From Chloroflexota bacterium (GTDB lineage: Bacteria; Chloroflexota; Limnocylindria; P2-11E): a stretch of 7,316 bases of DNA. The stretch spans positions 1 to 7,316 of the forward strand of contig VBEU01000155.1 of NCBI GenBank assembly GCA_005883775.1, in the 5' to 3' direction. The notes beneath the pieces were generated by a model. It did not search any database and was not told the origin of the DNA. It saw only the letters and a list, made by a program, of their open reading frames with translations. The translations under genes and the position numbers were made by a program. This document shows positions 6,031 to 7,316 of this stretch, piece by piece (position 1 is the stretch's first letter; the number at the start of each line of letters is the position of its first letter).

Positions 6031-6906
6031 ATGCTGGCCGCCGTGTTCGATCTCTCATGGCTCTTCTGGCTCTTCATCGTCGCCCAATTCTTCATCCCGC
6101 TCTACCAGAAGCAGATGCTCGCGCTCCGCCGGAACAGGGCTTTCCATGGCTTCGAGCAGCGGCGCAGGACGCGGCTCATCACGATGATCCATCGCCAGGA
6201 GACCATGAGCTTCCTTGGATTTCCGATCGCTCGGTACATCGACATCGAGGATTCCGAGCAGGTCCTGCGCGCCGTCCGGCTCACCCCACCTGACATGCCG
6301 ATCGACTTTCTGTTGCACACTCCGGGCGGTCTGGTCCTCGCAGCGGAACAGATCGCGTTCGCACTCAAGCGCCATCAGGGCAAGGTCACCGTGTTCGTGC
6401 CCCACTACGCGATGTCTGGCGGAGCGCTTGTGGCGATCGCCGCCGATGAGATCGTCATGGACCCCAACGCCGTGCTCGGTCCTGTGGATCCCCAGCTCGG
6501 AAGCGCGCAGGCCGCGTATCCGGCCGCCTCGATCATTCGGGCGCTCGCCCAACCGAACCCAAATCGCGACGACCAGACGCTCATCCTCGGAGACGTCGCC
6601 GAAAAGGCACTCCGCCAAGTCACGGCCACGGTGAAGCGACTGTTGCTCGAGCACTACTCCGAGGCGGACGCCGAGCGCATCGCGAACAAGCTCAGCTCCG
6701 GCGAGTGGACCCACGACTACGCGCTCGACGTCGCCGGCCTGCGCGAGCTTGGCATCAAGGTGACTGAAGACATGCCGCGCGAGGTCTATGAGCTCATGGA
6801 TCTCTTCCCGCAGACGAGCCAACGCCGTCCGAGCGTCGAGTTCATCCCACTTCCATACACATCGCCGCCGCCCGCGGTGCGGCCGCGCGGCGATCGCTCG
6901 AGCTAG
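6031..6906 (+). CDS. SDH-family Clp-fold serine protease, membrane anchored
   Basis: A 291-residue protein of the serine dehydrogenase proteinase family (SDH_sah, PF01972 by recollection), related to SppA and ClpP. Residues 9-24 form one N-terminal membrane anchor or signal anchor. The Clp/crotonase fold is seen in IDFLLHTPGG (91-100), VTVFVPHYAMSGG (119-131) with the likely nucleophile Ser129, and ADEIVMDPNAVLGPVDPQ (138-155), which is the characteristic SppA/NfeD-like stretch after the nucleophile. A helical C-terminal part follows (about 188-257), then a Pro-rich tail. Members are thought to degrade membrane or membrane-near proteins; the target is unknown. The longer open frame upstream of 6031 overlaps the HAD gene's start on the other strand and lacks family similarity. 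The TAG stop shares the CTAG at 6903-6906 with the stop of the convergent molybdoenzyme gene. Confidence 0.9.
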   Translation: MLAAVFDLSWLFWLFIVAQFFIPLYQKQMLALRRNRAFHGFEQRRRTRLITMIHRQETMSFLGFPIARYIDIEDSEQVLRAVRLTPPDMPIDFLLHTPGGLVLAAEQIAFALKRHQGKVTVFVPHYAMSGGALVAIAADEIVMDPNAVLGPVDPQLGSAQAAYPAASIIRALAQPNPNRDDQTLILGDVAEKALRQVTATVKRLLLEHYSEADAERIANKLSSGEWTHDYALDVAGLRELGIKVTEDMPREVYELMDLFPQTSQRRPSVEFIPLPYTSPPPAVRPRGDRSS

Positions 6907-7316
6907 GCGGGCATAGCCTTACGCACGCGCTCGCGAGTGAGCGGCACGGATCGAAGCCGCGCGCCGCTCGCCGCGTAGACCGCATTCGCGATGGCCGCGG
7001 CGGTCGGCACCGCGCCGGGTTCGCCGACCCCGGTCGGCGGCGCGCTCTCGTCGCCCTCGACGAAGACCTCGATCGACTCGGGGGCGTCGCGAAACGTCGC
7101 AATCGGATAGGTATCCCAACCCGTGTTCATCACACGGCCGTCGCGATGCAGGAGCTCTTCCTTGAGCGTCCACGAGGCTGACTGCTGGATCCCGCCCTCG
7201 ATCTGGTTGCGCACGCCCTCGGGATTCACCGTCTGTCCCGGATCGACGACGCACCACACCTTCACCAGGCGTACCGCACCGGAGAGTGAAACTTCGACCT
7301 CCGCGACCTGCGCCAC
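6903..7316 (-). CDS. Xanthine dehydrogenase/aldehyde oxidase-type molybdopterin subunit, C-terminal end only
   Basis: The last 137 codons of a large-subunit gene that continues past the right edge; the first GTG shown is only the window boundary codon and not its true start. VDPGQTVNPEGVRNQIEGG (24-42) is the conserved stretch of COG1529/Ald_Xan_dh_C2 proteins where the Mo-pterin cofactor binds. GVGEPG (96-101) contains Glu99, the catalytic base in xanthine dehydrogenase, followed by AAAIANAV (106-113). The enzyme hydroxylates aldehydes or N-heterocycles with a molybdenum cofactor; related forms include isoquinoline oxidoreductase IorB and CO dehydrogenase. Substrate cannot be told from this fragment. 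It converges on the protease gene with overlapping stop codons. Confidence 0.9.
   Translation of the reverse strand: MAQVAEVEVSLSGAVRLVKVWCVVDPGQTVNPEGVRNQIEGGIQQSASWTLKEELLHRDGRVMNTGWDTYPIATFRDAPESIEVFVEGDESAPPTGVGEPGAVPTAAAIANAVYAASGARLRSVPLTRERVRKAMPA

Overview
The window is GC-rich, gene-dense bacterial DNA with GTG and apparently CTG starts and several overlapping gene ends. The proteins are ordinary bacterial families. The base composition and gene mix would fit an uncultured soil or groundwater lineage such as Chloroflexota, Dormibacterota or Actinomycetota, but no gene here fixes the phylum, so the taxonomic guess is weak. There are no rRNA or tRNA genes, no CRISPR array, no transposase and no recognisable phage gene. 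No gene-free stretch exceeds about 120 bases.

Left part (1-3654) is a small glycan or glycolipid assembly cluster. It holds a multi-membrane-span GT-C glycosyltransferase that runs off the left edge (minus strand). Divergent to it is a two-gene plus-strand unit: an RmlD-like NAD(P)-dependent sugar reductase, then a SAM methyltransferase with an N-terminal zinc-binding module. A minus-strand GT2 polyprenyl-phosphate sugar transferase meets the methyltransferase tail to tail. A plausible joint role is making a modified (deoxy or methylated) sugar, loading sugar on a lipid carrier (GT2) and transferring it outside the membrane (GT-C). That pathway is inference.

Middle part (3735-4649) encodes two membrane proteins on the plus strand that overlap by 8 bases. 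The larger one appears damaged at its start: a 20-codon piece that reads like its natural N-terminus ends at a TGA, and the rest continues in another frame.

Right part (4598-7316) contains DNA-3-methyladenine glycosylase I (tag) and an upstream HAD-family hydrolase, both on the minus strand. Between them is a 116-base spacer holding a 15-bp perfect inverted repeat. Divergent from the HAD gene is a membrane-anchored ClpP/SppA-fold serine protease of the SDH family. Last is the C-terminal end of a xanthine dehydrogenase/aldehyde oxidase-type molybdopterin subunit, cut by the right edge.

I see no clearly new multi-gene system. The most useful second looks are the probable CTG start of the methyltransferase, the broken N-terminus of the membrane protein at 3735-4423, and the hairpin spacer at 5146-5240.
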